From: DASPWV01 sp046727855
GTDB lineage: Bacteria > Acidobacteriota > Vicinamibacteria > Vicinamibacterales > UBA2999
Assembly (NCBI GenBank): GCA_046727855.1
Contig: JBKPDL010000025.1
Span: 1-64,000, forward strand
Reading direction: 5' to 3'
Length of the DNA: 64,000 nt
How positions within the stretch are numbered: the stretch's first letter is position 1; each line of letters opens with the position of its first letter. The notes below the pieces were generated by a model. It was not told the origin of the DNA, made no database searches, and saw nothing but the letters and a program-made list of their open reading frames with translations. This document shows, in pieces, positions 43,425 through 51,958 of the stretch. The translations under genes were made by a program, and so were the position numbers.

Positions 43425-44324
43425 ATGAGTGAGGGAACTCCAGGCGGCGAGGACGCCAGAGAATCGTTTCATCGCCTTCTGGTTGAATTGCGTCCTCGGC
43501 TGCATCGTTACTCCGCCCGCGTGACGGGCTCGGTGATCGACGGCGAGGACGTTGTCCAGGAAGCGCTCGTGAAGGCGATCGAGGCCTTCGAGGGGGCTCG
43601 CCCGATCGCCAACCCCGAGGCTTGGCTCTTTCGAATCGCGCACAACACCGCGCTCGACTTTCTGCGGCGCCGCACGCGCCACGCGGCATCGAACTCCAGC
43701 CAGGATGTGGAAACGATGGCAGACACGGTGAATACCAACCGCGATCCGCAGATCACCGCCACGAGTCTCGGGACCTTCATGCGGCTGCCCGTCGCCCAGC
43801 GGAGCAGTGTCATCTTGATGGATGTGCTCGGGTACTCCCTTCGGGAGATCAGCAGCATCATGGACATGACCATCCCAGCCGTGAAGGCGGCCCTGCATCG
43901 CGGTCGCGCGCGTTTGCGCCAATTTGGGGACCAGCCGGTGGAGCGTCCATTCCCCGTGTTGTCAACCCGACACCGCTCGTTGCTGGCCGCCTATGTGGAC
44001 CGTTTCAACGAGCGAGACTTCGACGCGATACGTGAGATGCTCGCGGATGAAGTGCGGCTGGACCTCGTGGCCCGCACCCGAATGAACGGACGGACAGAGG
44101 TGGGGACCTATCTGCACAACTACGCGCAGACGGATGATTGGAAATTTGCCCTCGGCGCGGTCGAGGGCAGGCCGGCGGTCCTCGTGCACGATCCGCGGAA
44201 CGGGTCGCCAGTGCCAGCGTACTTTGTGGTCTTGGAGTGGGATGGTGACAAGCTGCTCAGCATTCGCGATTTTCGCTACGCCCGCTATGTGATCGACGGC
44301 GCAGAATTCACCACGCTGGTCTAG
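43425..44324 (+). CDS. ECF sigma factor with C-terminal SnoaL-like domain
   Basis: About 299 residues from ATG 43425. Region 2 covers about 10-80 (LHRYSARVTGSVIDGEDVVQ, PEAWLFRIAHNTALDFLRRR). Region 4 is about 120-170 (LPVAQRSSVILMDVLGYSLR, EISSIMDMTIPAVKAALHRG). A SnoaL-like NTF2-fold tail follows from about 190 (LLAAYVDRFNERDFDAIREM, LADEVRLDLVARTRMNG, LEWDGDKLLSIRDFRYA). In such sigma factors the tail regulates activity in place of a separate anti-sigma factor. It follows the small ABM-like gene and precedes an SDR-like gene, the likely local regulon. Confidence 0.92.
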   Translation: MSEGTPGGEDARESFHRLLVELRPRLHRYSARVTGSVIDGEDVVQEALVKAIEAFEGARPIANPEAWLFRIAHNTALDFLRRRTRHAASNSSQDVETMADTVNTNRDPQITATSLGTFMRLPVAQRSSVILMDVLGYSLREISSIMDMTIPAVKAALHRGRARLRQFGDQPVERPFPVLSTRHRSLLAAYVDRFNERDFDAIREMLADEVRLDLVARTRMNGRTEVGTYLHNYAQTDDWKFALGAVEGRPAVLVHDPRNGSPVPAYFVVLEWDGDKLLSIRDFRYARYVIDGAEFTTLV

Positions 44325-44413
44325 GGGCAGCTGACGAAGAGCGCATCCTTTCGCGCAGATGGTTCGTCTTCCAGGCAGGCCGCAAGAATGGTGGCAGTCA
44401 AGGAGAACGAACG

Positions 44414-45205
44414 ATGTTGCTCAAGGGCAAGAACGCCGTGATTTACGGAGCCGGGGGCGCCGTCGGCAGCGCGGTGGCACGGGCCTTCGCGCGCGAGGGC
44501 GCGAGAGTCTTCTTGACCGGCCGCAGTCTCGGTCCCGTCGAAGTCGTGGCAGCCGCGATCGCGGCGGAAGATGGCGTCGCCGAGGTCGCGCAGGTCGACG
44601 CCCTCGACGAGCAGGCCGTGGAAAAGCATGCCAGCGAGACGGCAGACAAGGCCGGCGGGATCGACGTTTCGTTCAACGCCATCGGCATCCCGCAGCAGGG
44701 GATTCAAGGCATCCCGCTCTCTGATCTGTCACTCGAGAGCTTCGCTCTGCCGATCACCACCTACACGCGAGCGCATTTTTTGACCGCGCGCGCTGCGGCC
44801 CGGCGCATGGTCGAGAAGGGCTCCGGCGTGATCCTCATGCACACGCCTGAGCCGGCCCGTTTGGGGGCACCCCTCGTCGGCGGCATGGGGCCGGCGTGGG
44901 CCGCGATGGAAGGCCTGTCCCGCAGCCTGTCCGCGGAATTCGCATCTCGCGGCGTTCGCGCGGTTTGCCTGCGCTCGACCGGAATTCCCGAGACACACAC
45001 CATCGACGTCGTCTTCGGCCTCCACGGCAAGGCTATGGGCATGCCTCGGGAGCAATTCCAGGCGCTCATGGAAAGCATGAGTCACACACGACGATCGACC
45101 ACGCTTGCGGAACTCGCCAATGTGGCAGTCCTCATCGCATCTGATTTGGCAAGTGGCATGACCGGCACTGTCGCCAACATTACGGGAGGAAAGATTGTCG
45201 ACTGA
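44414..45205 (+). CDS. SDR-fold protein without the catalytic Tyr-Lys pair
   Basis: 263 residues. The Rossmann start KNAVIYGAGGAVGSAVARAF has the glycine motif, and VSFNAIGIP is the NAG-like strand. At the active site, where short-chain dehydrogenases have Tyr-x-x-x-Lys before the helix, this protein has Met158 and Trp162 (GGMGPAWAAMEGLSRSL). Both catalytic residues are therefore absent although the helix and C-terminal LASGMTGTVANITGGKIVD are normal. It may bind NAD(P) or a ligand without normal SDR catalysis. GGAG ribosome-binding site upstream. It follows the ECF sigma gene by 89 bases. Confidence 0.85.
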   Translation: MLLKGKNAVIYGAGGAVGSAVARAFAREGARVFLTGRSLGPVEVVAAAIAAEDGVAEVAQVDALDEQAVEKHASETADKAGGIDVSFNAIGIPQQGIQGIPLSDLSLESFALPITTYTRAHFLTARAAARRMVEKGSGVILMHTPEPARLGAPLVGGMGPAWAAMEGLSRSLSAEFASRGVRAVCLRSTGIPETHTIDVVFGLHGKAMGMPREQFQALMESMSHTRRSTTLAELANVAVLIASDLASGMTGTVANITGGKIVD

Positions 45206-45388
45206 TACAGCGCCGAACACACGCGACATCCAGTGGGACCGCCCGCGACACGCGCGCCCTAGATGGCGAGCTCGTGGCGATCGACGAGCATGAGCTGTCA
45301 TCATTTCAGACACTACATCAGGATCGCGTCGCCGAGCAGCCTCATCCCATGACGATTCCAGCGGCGTGAATGGTTTTGGCTGACCTCA
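45206..45388. other. Convergent intergenic stretch
   Basis: No gene, strong hairpin or repeat was recognised between the SDR-like gene and the 3' end of the TPR gene. Confidence 0.35.
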
Positions 45389-47044
45389 TCACCGTTTTGC
45401 TAGAAACGCCTTTGCCACTTTCAGCGCCGGGCGATCGGGGTCGGCATGCGCCGTCTGCGCCACGAGCCGCGTGAAAAAGGTCTTTGCCTTTGCCGAATCT
45501 CCTGCACGGTCGGCCGCTCGTGCTGCTCCGAACAGCGTCCAGAAGCGGCTCGGTTCGATTTTCAGCGCGGCCTCGAACGCCTGCAGCGCCTGGGCGGGCT
45601 CATTCATCTCCATCAGCAGGTCCCCCAGGAGCTCACGCGCGGAGATAAGATGCCCCGGCATTACGGGATCGTTCTCTGTAGAGTCCTCGCGATCGGCAGC
45701 GGCACGCAGCATTTGCAGCGCTTCCTGGCGGCGACCTTGTGTATACGAGATCCACGCCGTTACCATCTGGTGATGGTTCTGGATCTGGGATACCCAATAC
45801 TCTTGCCAAGTACCCTCGCTATTAGCTTTGATCAGGTTGGCGCGCAGTTCCTGTAAGCGATCGAGATCCTTCCTTGCGGCATGGATGCTATCGCTTCTCG
45901 CCGCGCCTAGGGCGCGGGCAAACACCAGAGTTGCTTCGGCGTGCGGGAAAAGGCTCCACGCAGATTCGCTCTGCGGTAGGGTGAGCGACGCCGCCTCGCT
46001 CCACCGCCGGCGTTCTATCGCGTAACGCGCAGGCATCGCGGCCATCGCGTAGGCATCGAGAATGTGTGGGACGATTGTGATTGTCGCGGCTTCATCAACG
46101 ATGCGCTTGGCCGCTGCGTCTTGCCCGATTTGCAAGTAACTGTACACAAGAAAGTCCATGGCGTGCGGTTTGAAAAACAGATCCTCGACGGCCGCGCCAG
46201 CGCGGTTGGTGTCGATCGATTCCTGCCACAGGCCCATTCGAACGTAGATGTGAGCCGGAAATTGAAGCGCATGCGGCGACGAAGGTGCGACCGCGGCCAA
46301 ACGACGGGCGGCCGCTAGGCCACGCGAAGCGTGCGGGGTGTTGTCGTAAGCGTGGAGCAGGTAGTGGATCACCCCGGGATGATTGGGGAGCTCCACCAGC
46401 AGCTTTTCAAGGATAGCGGCGCCCTTGAGCTGGTAGGCAAAGGTCTGGTCGGTCGGCGACCCTAGAGCCGACAGAGCATAGGCATAAAATATCTCGGCCT
46501 CGCGATCATCGGGATACGTGCGATGGAGTTGCTCCAGAGCGTTCGCGTAGGCACGCATACGCGTAGCGTAGTCGATCGTGCCTGCACCCCTGTAGAACAC
46601 TTCGATAGCGGCAATGTAATCGCGCTCGCGCGAGGTCTTCCCGCCCATGGCTTTGGCTTTTTCGACTGCGATTTCCCCCTCTAACGCCATGGGGCCCGGC
46701 CGTCCGCCGTACAGGCTTCCTATCGCGGTCGCAGCAAGACCCCAATACGCCATGGCGCAGTCGGGGTCTTCCCGGGAAACGGCCGCAAAAGTCTTGGCGG
46801 CCGCAGGAAACGAGAAGGTATGCAGCATCGCAAGCGCCAGGTCGAACTTCTTCTGGACGCCGGCGTCGCAGGTGACCGGAAAATGCACCTCTCCGAATTG
46901 CTCCTCGGCGTTCGCCCACGGCCCCCTGAGTGCGGTCAGGGCGACGCACAGGCAGATCATCAGCGCGCCGCGCCGCAGTCGCCGCACGGGTTTCAACACC
47001 CATAAAGAAAAGACGACCGGCAATAAGCGATCAAAAATGCGCAT
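45389..47044 (-). CDS. Exported TPR-repeat protein
   Basis: 551 residues. A long N-terminal signal or anchor (about 1-46, RRGALMICLCVALTALRG, cleavage after NAEE-like region). HFPVTCDAGVQKKFDLALAM opens the domain seen in secreted tetratricopeptide proteins of this type. TPR-like helices run through the rest: FPAAAKTFAAVSREDPDCAM, GVIHYLLHAYDNTPHASRGL, LVYSYLQIGQDAAAKRIVDE and, at the end, PAQALQAFEAALKIEPSRFW. It probably scaffolds protein contacts in the periplasm. No enzymatic motif is seen. Transcribed alone, divergent from the monooxygenase-like gene. Confidence 0.85.
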   Translation of the reverse strand: MRIFDRLLPVVFSLWVLKPVRRLRRGALMICLCVALTALRGPWANAEEQFGEVHFPVTCDAGVQKKFDLALAMLHTFSFPAAAKTFAAVSREDPDCAMAYWGLAATAIGSLYGGRPGPMALEGEIAVEKAKAMGGKTSRERDYIAAIEVFYRGAGTIDYATRMRAYANALEQLHRTYPDDREAEIFYAYALSALGSPTDQTFAYQLKGAAILEKLLVELPNHPGVIHYLLHAYDNTPHASRGLAAARRLAAVAPSSPHALQFPAHIYVRMGLWQESIDTNRAGAAVEDLFFKPHAMDFLVYSYLQIGQDAAAKRIVDEAATITIVPHILDAYAMAAMPARYAIERRRWSEAASLTLPQSESAWSLFPHAEATLVFARALGAARSDSIHAARKDLDRLQELRANLIKANSEGTWQEYWVSQIQNHHQMVTAWISYTQGRRQEALQMLRAAADREDSTENDPVMPGHLISARELLGDLLMEMNEPAQALQAFEAALKIEPSRFWTLFGAARAADRAGDSAKAKTFFTRLVAQTAHADPDRPALKVAKAFLAKR

Positions 47045-47229
47045 GGTTAGTCCTCCAAGTTCTCCTTTGCGAATGCGGAGGGATAGGCTGCTTCCGGTGG
47101 CGAGCGGATCTCATGGTCCAACGATAGTGCCCACCGCCGTACGGTTCCGCGACTTAAGTCGCACAGTTCGTCGATTGACTGGCAGCTCCGGTCGTTGAGC
47201 CGACCCTAATTGCGAACGAAGGGGGATTG

Positions 47230-47538
47230 ATGATTGCGAGAGTCTGGCACGGCTATACGAAGGCCGAGGATGCGGATGCCTACGAGGCGATGCTGAAGCC
47301 CGAGTTACTGCCTGGTCTGAGCAAAGTCAGGGGATTCCGCGGGAGTTATCTGTTGCGGCGTCCACATGGCGGCGAGGTCGAGTTCATCACCATTATCCTC
47401 TGGGACTCCCTTGATGATGTGCGTGCCGTCACCGGTGCAGACTACGAGACCGCGGTGATTCCCGAGGAGCGTAGGCAATATCTCGTGCGCCACGATGCGA
47501 AGGCGGCGCATTACGAAGTGGTCGCCAAGCAGACATGA
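47230..47538 (+). CDS. Antibiotic-biosynthesis-monooxygenase-fold protein
   Basis: About 102 residues from ATG 47230, preceded by GAAGGGGG; a TTG three bases earlier is in frame. MIARVWHGYTKAEDADAYEA, KVRGFRGSYLLRRPHGGEVE and FITIILWDSLDDVRAVTG are typical of small ABM-domain proteins with a dimeric ferredoxin-like barrel. The family includes quinone and haem oxygenases, but many members have no known substrate, as here. A single gene between two minus-strand genes. Confidence 0.85.
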   Translation: MIARVWHGYTKAEDADAYEAMLKPELLPGLSKVRGFRGSYLLRRPHGGEVEFITIILWDSLDDVRAVTGADYETAVIPEERRQYLVRHDAKAAHYEVVAKQT

Positions 47539-47568
47539 TCCCCGCCGGGAGCGCAGCCTTGAAACGGT

Positions 47569-48255
47569 TCACGGTTGACGGTTGATGCGCGCAACGACGC
47601 ACGCGAGCGACGGCGGCATGACGAGGTCGAGGGCGTCAGATGATTTCTTAATCAAATGCTCGATCGGGTGAGTCGCACGCATCAGACCGAACGGCGCATG
47701 ATCGGCCGACTCGAACAGGAAATGCCCCAGTTCGTGTGCCACGGCCCGCCCGAGCGCGCGTCCCATCAGCCGGTCGCGCAGGGCCGCCGGGCGATCGGAC
47801 AGCGCCTTGTCGCTCACACGCACGCCTTCCAGAAGACGCAGTACCTCGACTAGATAGACGTTGACCAATGGTATTGGCTTGCCGTCGACAAATAGAATCG
47901 ACGCCATTCGGCGCTCCCGCGACGACGCGAACGCGGCCTCGTCATGGACCGTATCGCGCGTGACAATGACACGAACCTGAACGCGTTGCGGCGTTGGCGC
48001 GCTGCTCGCCCACTCCACGTTCGCACCTACTGCACGCCACGGATGAACGGCTTCGTGCATCATTTCCTCGCGTGCCTGTCGTGTGAGGCCGCCGTGGTCC
48101 ACCAGGTGCAACGTGACTGGCGTTATCGCGGTGCGCACGCTGTCGGCGCACTCTTCACGCGCTGTACCACGCGCCGACGAAGATGCCGCTGCCGCCGCGA
48201 TGTCCACCAGCGTCAGTACGACCGCCGCGATCGCCGCTGACTGACTCGTATTCAT
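47569..48255 (-). CDS. Secreted zinc-metalloprotease-like protein
   Basis: 228 residues, signal peptide about 1-24. The zinc motif is H174-E-L-G-H178 in AVAHELGHFLFES, with His186 and a downstream GLMRA (Met192) as possible third ligand and Met-turn; the His spacing (8 after the second His) differs from the classic metzincin pattern. The stretch ADHAPFGLMRATH fits a family of small exported proteases found in Acidobacteriota. Its ATG lies 3 bases after the stop of the small Cys-rich gene, with GAGGAAGGG upstream, so the two are translationally coupled. The substrate is unknown. Confidence 0.7.
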   Translation of the reverse strand: MNTSQSAAIAAVVLTLVDIAAAAASSSARGTAREECADSVRTAITPVTLHLVDHGGLTRQAREEMMHEAVHPWRAVGANVEWASSAPTPQRVQVRVIVTRDTVHDEAAFASSRERRMASILFVDGKPIPLVNVYLVEVLRLLEGVRVSDKALSDRPAALRDRLMGRALGRAVAHELGHFLFESADHAPFGLMRATHPIEHLIKKSSDALDLVMPPSLACVVARINRQP

Positions 48256-48258
48256 GAG

Positions 48259-48414
48259 TCAGCCCTTCCTCGGCACCGTCGCCGAAGCATGAGCTTCCTT
48301 CAGCTTCTGTGCGCAGTCATCGCAGCAAACCTCGACAGTCTTTCCGCCGATCGTGACCTTGATCGAATTCGCATCCAGCTCGCAGTCGCAGGCCGCGCAA
48401 GGGTTCTCACTCAT
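48259..48414 (-). CDS. Small Cys-rich (TRASH/YHS-like) metal-binding protein
   Basis: A 51-residue protein with GGAGG upstream of its ATG. The Cys pattern is C6-x-x-C9-x-C11 and, after a short beta-hairpin (KVTIGGKTVEV), C30-C31-x-x-C34, followed by a helix (AQKLKEAHAS). This matches small treble-clef-like metal-sensing or metal-carrying domains. No signal peptide, so it acts in the cytoplasm. It is immediately followed by the metalloprotease-like gene in one operon, which links metal handling to that exported protein. Confidence 0.8.
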   Translation of the reverse strand: MSENPCAACDCELDANSIKVTIGGKTVEVCCDDCAQKLKEAHASATVPRKG

Positions 48415-48851
48415 GACGTCCTCCACTGAACGGGCGAACGCTCGAACGGCAGTAGAGCACGCAGAAAGTGGCGGCCGCTTCCAAGATCTTTAGAGCCTGT
48501 AATAGCAGTCGTCGCCCAATCTGCCCCGCCTCATTCACCGCGAAGCGATCGACCGGCTCGGGCGGACGAAGCGCAGCTGTGCGAACTGCGGAACCCTCGC
48601 TGGACGTGCGGCCGCTCAACGGGCGCCGTGACGCGTAGGAAGGCCGCAGGAAGATGAGCTGGTTTGGGCGACTTCTAGTAAAGGAGTCGCCGCCCCCACC
48701 CCCGTGGCCGTCCTGGGGGAATCGGCAAGAACGTTCGACAAGATCCCATCTGGAAGCAGCGCGGCGCCTATACCCCGTTCACGCTACTTCGCCGACAAGG
48801 ATCAAGTTCCGGAGGTTTTGTTACGCGCTCTTAGCTTGCGAGACAGAGTGC
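48415..48851. other. Intergenic, no gene recognised
   Basis: About 440 bases upstream of the small Cys-rich gene. Both strands have open frames (for example 48407-48619 minus and 48654-48968 plus), but neither shows a recognisable domain. The promoter of the Cys-rich/metalloprotease operon must lie in the first part. Confidence 0.4.
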
Positions 48852-48960
48852 TTAGCGCCGGAGAGCCGCCTGCCTGAACTCCGAACGAGAGCGGCCGTAC
48901 GCCTGGCGGAATGCCGTGCTGAAGTGGCTATGGCTGTAGAAGCCACAGCTGCTAAGGCGC
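48852..48960 (-). pseudogene. AraC-family regulator, C-terminal fragment
   Basis: The minus-strand frame ending at the TAA at 48852-48854 reads SSCGFYSHSHFSTAFRQAYG followed by RSRSEFRQAALRR. This is the second helix-turn-helix of AraC/XylS proteins (GFxSHSHFSxAFRxAYG) and the natural C-terminus. Nothing of the first helix-turn-helix or sensor domain precedes it; instead it abuts the stop codon of the lipoprotein gene at 48952. It is a stub left by recombination and should be inactive. Confidence 0.65.
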
Positions 48961-49524
48961 GACCCTGACGTCGTACGTTTTGCTGAACGTCGTGTCGTCG
49001 TTGTCCTTGAACGCCAGCGTCACGGGCACAAGGGCTTCCCGGCGCAGACTTGGCAGGTCGTACCACACCTCGAACGCGATCGTGATCGTCTGATTGACGG
49101 TGCCATAGCGATTTGCGCTTGCCGCCGTGACATAGGTGTAATACTCGAGTTCCCCGCCTGTCGGCGGCGTGACGATGCCGCCCGAGGCCTGCTTGACTTG
49201 CAACGTCACGCTTGTGATGTCGACAGGGAACTCCAATGCATCCTTGTCGTCGGCCTTGCCGTTGAGCGTAACCGCGAGCGAAAAACCTGTCTTCCAGTCG
49301 TAGGTAAGAATGTCATCCGGCTGATTGTTCCCACGAACCACGCGGTACGTCTTTCCGTCGGTCGACTCGTGTGCGATCGCGGGATTCGGCGTCACGGATA
49401 TTTCCAGAAAATCATCGACATCCAATGTATCGTCTGGGTCCGTGGGGGACTGGCACGCGCCGGCAAAGAAAACACACCCGACTGCAACGACTATCAACAC
49501 GCCATGTCTCGCTCGCTTCATCAT
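48952..49524 (-). CDS. Lipoprotein of unknown function
   Basis: About 190 residues from ATG 49524 (GGAG upstream). The N-terminus is a lipoprotein signal (RHGVLIVVAVGCVFFAGAC, Cys in the lipobox). The mature part is beta-rich with no family recognised (FLEISVTPNPAIAHES, FSLAVTLNGKADDKDA, TSVTLQVKQASGGIV, ITIAFEVWYDLPSLRRE). It starts 11 bases after the Omp85-type gene, so it is probably part of that assembly operon and may work with it at the outer membrane. This is inferred from position only. Confidence 0.7.
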   Translation of the reverse strand: MMKRARHGVLIVVAVGCVFFAGACQSPTDPDDTLDVDDFLEISVTPNPAIAHESTDGKTYRVVRGNNQPDDILTYDWKTGFSLAVTLNGKADDKDALEFPVDITSVTLQVKQASGGIVTPPTGGELEYYTYVTAASANRYGTVNQTITIAFEVWYDLPSLRREALVPVTLAFKDNDDTTFSKTYDVRVAP

Positions 49525-49534
49525 CGTCTCCTGA

Positions 49535-51958
49535 TCAGAAGGTCGTGCCGACGGCAAACCGGAACCCGCGCGGCGGCTGGAACGAGTCGCGGTAGATGTT
49601 CCACGCGTAAATCAGCCGGAACGGAACATTGATCATCGGCAGCGTGACCCGCAGCTCGACACCGGTCGATGTCCGTAACTGTCGAAGATCGATTGGCTGG
49701 TTCTCGCTGTACGCCTGACCGGCATCATGGAAGGCAAGGGCGCGAACCTGCGGGAAGATGTCGTAGTAATACTCGGCGTTGAAGAGCACGAACTTGGTGC
49801 CGCCGGTGGCGACGCCGTTGGCGTTGGTCGGACCGACGGTTCGCACGTCGACGCCGCGAATTTGCGTTTCGCCGCCGAGAAAATAGCGCTGGTAGTAGGG
49901 GAGCTCGCCGCCGCCGTAGTTCCAGATGCGTCCCGCATTGGCGCGCAAGCCGAGCGCGGTCCGGCGCGAGACAGGAAAGTACATCACCGCTTCGAGCTCT
50001 GGTTTGATGAAACGATTCGTGCCGCCCAGCCATCCACCGGCGTATTGATACTTCGCGGTCAACCGCTTGCCGCTGCGCGGCGCAAATGGGTTGTCGATCG
50101 TGTTGTGCACGATCGACGGCGTGATGCTGCTCTCGGTGAAACGGCCTTCATCGAGCAGGAACGCGTTGCTGTTCGAGCCCGTTTGCAGCGCTTTCTGCAG
50201 GTCGTCAGTCATTGCCGTTTCGATGACTTCGTAGCCATAGGTTGCGAAGATGCGCGTGAACCGTCGAATCGGAAAGCCCGAAGTGAGATTGAAGCCGCTG
50301 CGGACCTCGCTGTAATCCGTGGTGTTGCTGTTCACCGCGTACTCGAGCTTGCGCGAGTACACGCTCGACCCGGCTGTGATCGCGCGCCCGAACAGAAATG
50401 GTTCGGTGAACGCCAGCTGATAGGTTCGCGAACGCGTCCCGGTCTGGACTGCAACCGTCAGGCTTTCGCCTTTGCCGAGAAAATTGGCCGTGGTGTACGA
50501 GAAATTGATGAACAACCCTTCGTACTGCGACGCCCCAGCCCCGAAGTTGAGCTGATTCCTGTTCTGCTCCTCCACCTTGATGCCGACGTCGACTTTGGCG
50601 TCAGTGCCATCGGCGTGCTTGACGTCGAGCGCGCGCTCGTCGAGCGGCTTGAAGTAGCCAAGCTGGTTGATCCGGCGCAAGCTGTATTTCAACGCTTCGG
50701 TGTTGAACACCCCGCCTTCGACCAGCGCGAGCTCGCGCCGAATGACCTGGTCGCGCGTGTGCGTGTTACCGGTAAAGTGAATGCGGTTGACGAAATACTG
50801 TTTCCCTTCGCTGATCTTCAGCACGATATCGACGACCGTGGAGCCGTCGTTACGAGGACGCAGATCAGGAAACGCGGTGAACTCGAAATAGCCGCCGGCT
50901 CCGTAGAGCTCCCGCGCGCGCTCGAGACCTTTGCGGATCCGCTCCTGGATGTACGTCTCACCAGGCTTGAGTTGAAAGAGCGGCTGCAGCGCTTCGCCTT
51001 TGAGCACCGTATTGCCTTCGAACGTGAAGTCGCCGACGGTGTAGCGGGAACCCTCGGCGACCTCGACCCGCAATTGCACCCATCGCGTTTTGCCGTCGCG
51101 GGAGTCATCCAGCGGCCTCAGCTGCGGCTGGCCGACCCGTGCGGTGATGTAGCCGTGGTCGTGGTAATGATCGATGACGTTCTGCGCGTCATCGCCAAAC
51201 TTCTGCGCGTTGTACGCCCCCCGACGAGTCACGAGCGACAGAATGTTTTCTGGCTTGTTGCTTTTCAGGACCTTGGTCAGCTCGGCGTCGCTGAAAACGC
51301 GGTTGCCGACGAATTCCACGTCGCGAATTGCGATCTTCGGTCCTTCAGATATCGTGAACGTGACGTGTGCCAGCTTCGACCCGCCCGGCAGCTCGCGTAC
51401 TGAAGGCTTCACCTCCGCGTCCGGAAAGCCTTTTTCCGCGTAGAGCTCACGCACGATTCCGGCCACGCGGCGCAGCACACTGAAATCGAGGAACGAATCG
51501 AGACGCAAGTCGATGCCCTTGTCTTTCAGTCGATCGGCAATGTCGGAGCGGGAGACCTTCGTTGCACCGTCGTAGTCGACGATCTTGATGCGCTGCCGTT
51601 CTTCCAGATGAAAGACGATGATCTTGCCGAGCGTGCCATTGCTGAACGGGTAGTCGTGTACTTCGATGGAAAGATCGTCGAGAAAGTTGGTCGCCCACAG
51701 CCGGCGGAAGTCGGACACCACCAGGCGTTCCGTTTCGTCCGTGTAGAAGACCCACTGGTCACGCGACGGTTCGCTCGGTTTCAATTGGATGTAATAGAGA
51801 TATGTTTGCGGCTCGATCGCCGAGGTGCCGCCTTGCTTGTCGAAGCAGAGCAGCATCGCCAGTACGACCGGTTTTGAGCCCGGTAGCGGCTCCTTTGCCG
51901 GAGCGGGTACGGTCATCCCACAAATCGTGGCGGCGGTCAGCAAGGTGGCGGCGAACAT
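49535..51958 (-). CDS. Omp85-family outer-membrane assembly protein (BamA-like)
   Basis: 807 residues with an N-terminal signal (about 1-21, ending APAK). Several POTRA domains follow to about 430, recognised by repeats such as VEFVGNRVFSDAELTKVL, FTFEGNTVLKGEALQPLF and IHFTGNTHTRDQVIRRELAL. The C-terminal 16-stranded barrel starts near QNRNQLNFGAGASQYEGLFI and ends in FAVGTTF with a terminal Phe. In barrel loop L6 the motif reads QIRGVD instead of the usual VRGF/VRGY. This suggests a paralogue specialised for some substrates. Its ATG overlaps the stop codon of the upstream chimera (ATGA), and the lipoprotein gene follows at once. Confidence 0.92.
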   Translation of the reverse strand: MFAATLLTAATICGMTVPAPAKEPLPGSKPVVLAMLLCFDKQGGTSAIEPQTYLYYIQLKPSEPSRDQWVFYTDETERLVVSDFRRLWATNFLDDLSIEVHDYPFSNGTLGKIIVFHLEERQRIKIVDYDGATKVSRSDIADRLKDKGIDLRLDSFLDFSVLRRVAGIVRELYAEKGFPDAEVKPSVRELPGGSKLAHVTFTISEGPKIAIRDVEFVGNRVFSDAELTKVLKSNKPENILSLVTRRGAYNAQKFGDDAQNVIDHYHDHGYITARVGQPQLRPLDDSRDGKTRWVQLRVEVAEGSRYTVGDFTFEGNTVLKGEALQPLFQLKPGETYIQERIRKGLERARELYGAGGYFEFTAFPDLRPRNDGSTVVDIVLKISEGKQYFVNRIHFTGNTHTRDQVIRRELALVEGGVFNTEALKYSLRRINQLGYFKPLDERALDVKHADGTDAKVDVGIKVEEQNRNQLNFGAGASQYEGLFINFSYTTANFLGKGESLTVAVQTGTRSRTYQLAFTEPFLFGRAITAGSSVYSRKLEYAVNSNTTDYSEVRSGFNLTSGFPIRRFTRIFATYGYEVIETAMTDDLQKALQTGSNSNAFLLDEGRFTESSITPSIVHNTIDNPFAPRSGKRLTAKYQYAGGWLGGTNRFIKPELEAVMYFPVSRRTALGLRANAGRIWNYGGGELPYYQRYFLGGETQIRGVDVRTVGPTNANGVATGGTKFVLFNAEYYYDIFPQVRALAFHDAGQAYSENQPIDLRQLRTSTGVELRVTLPMINVPFRLIYAWNIYRDSFQPPRGFRFAVGTTF

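Noticed and set aside
49727..51403. Plus-strand 558-residue ORF
   Set aside because: Antisense shadow of the Omp85-type gene, which has clear POTRA and barrel motifs.
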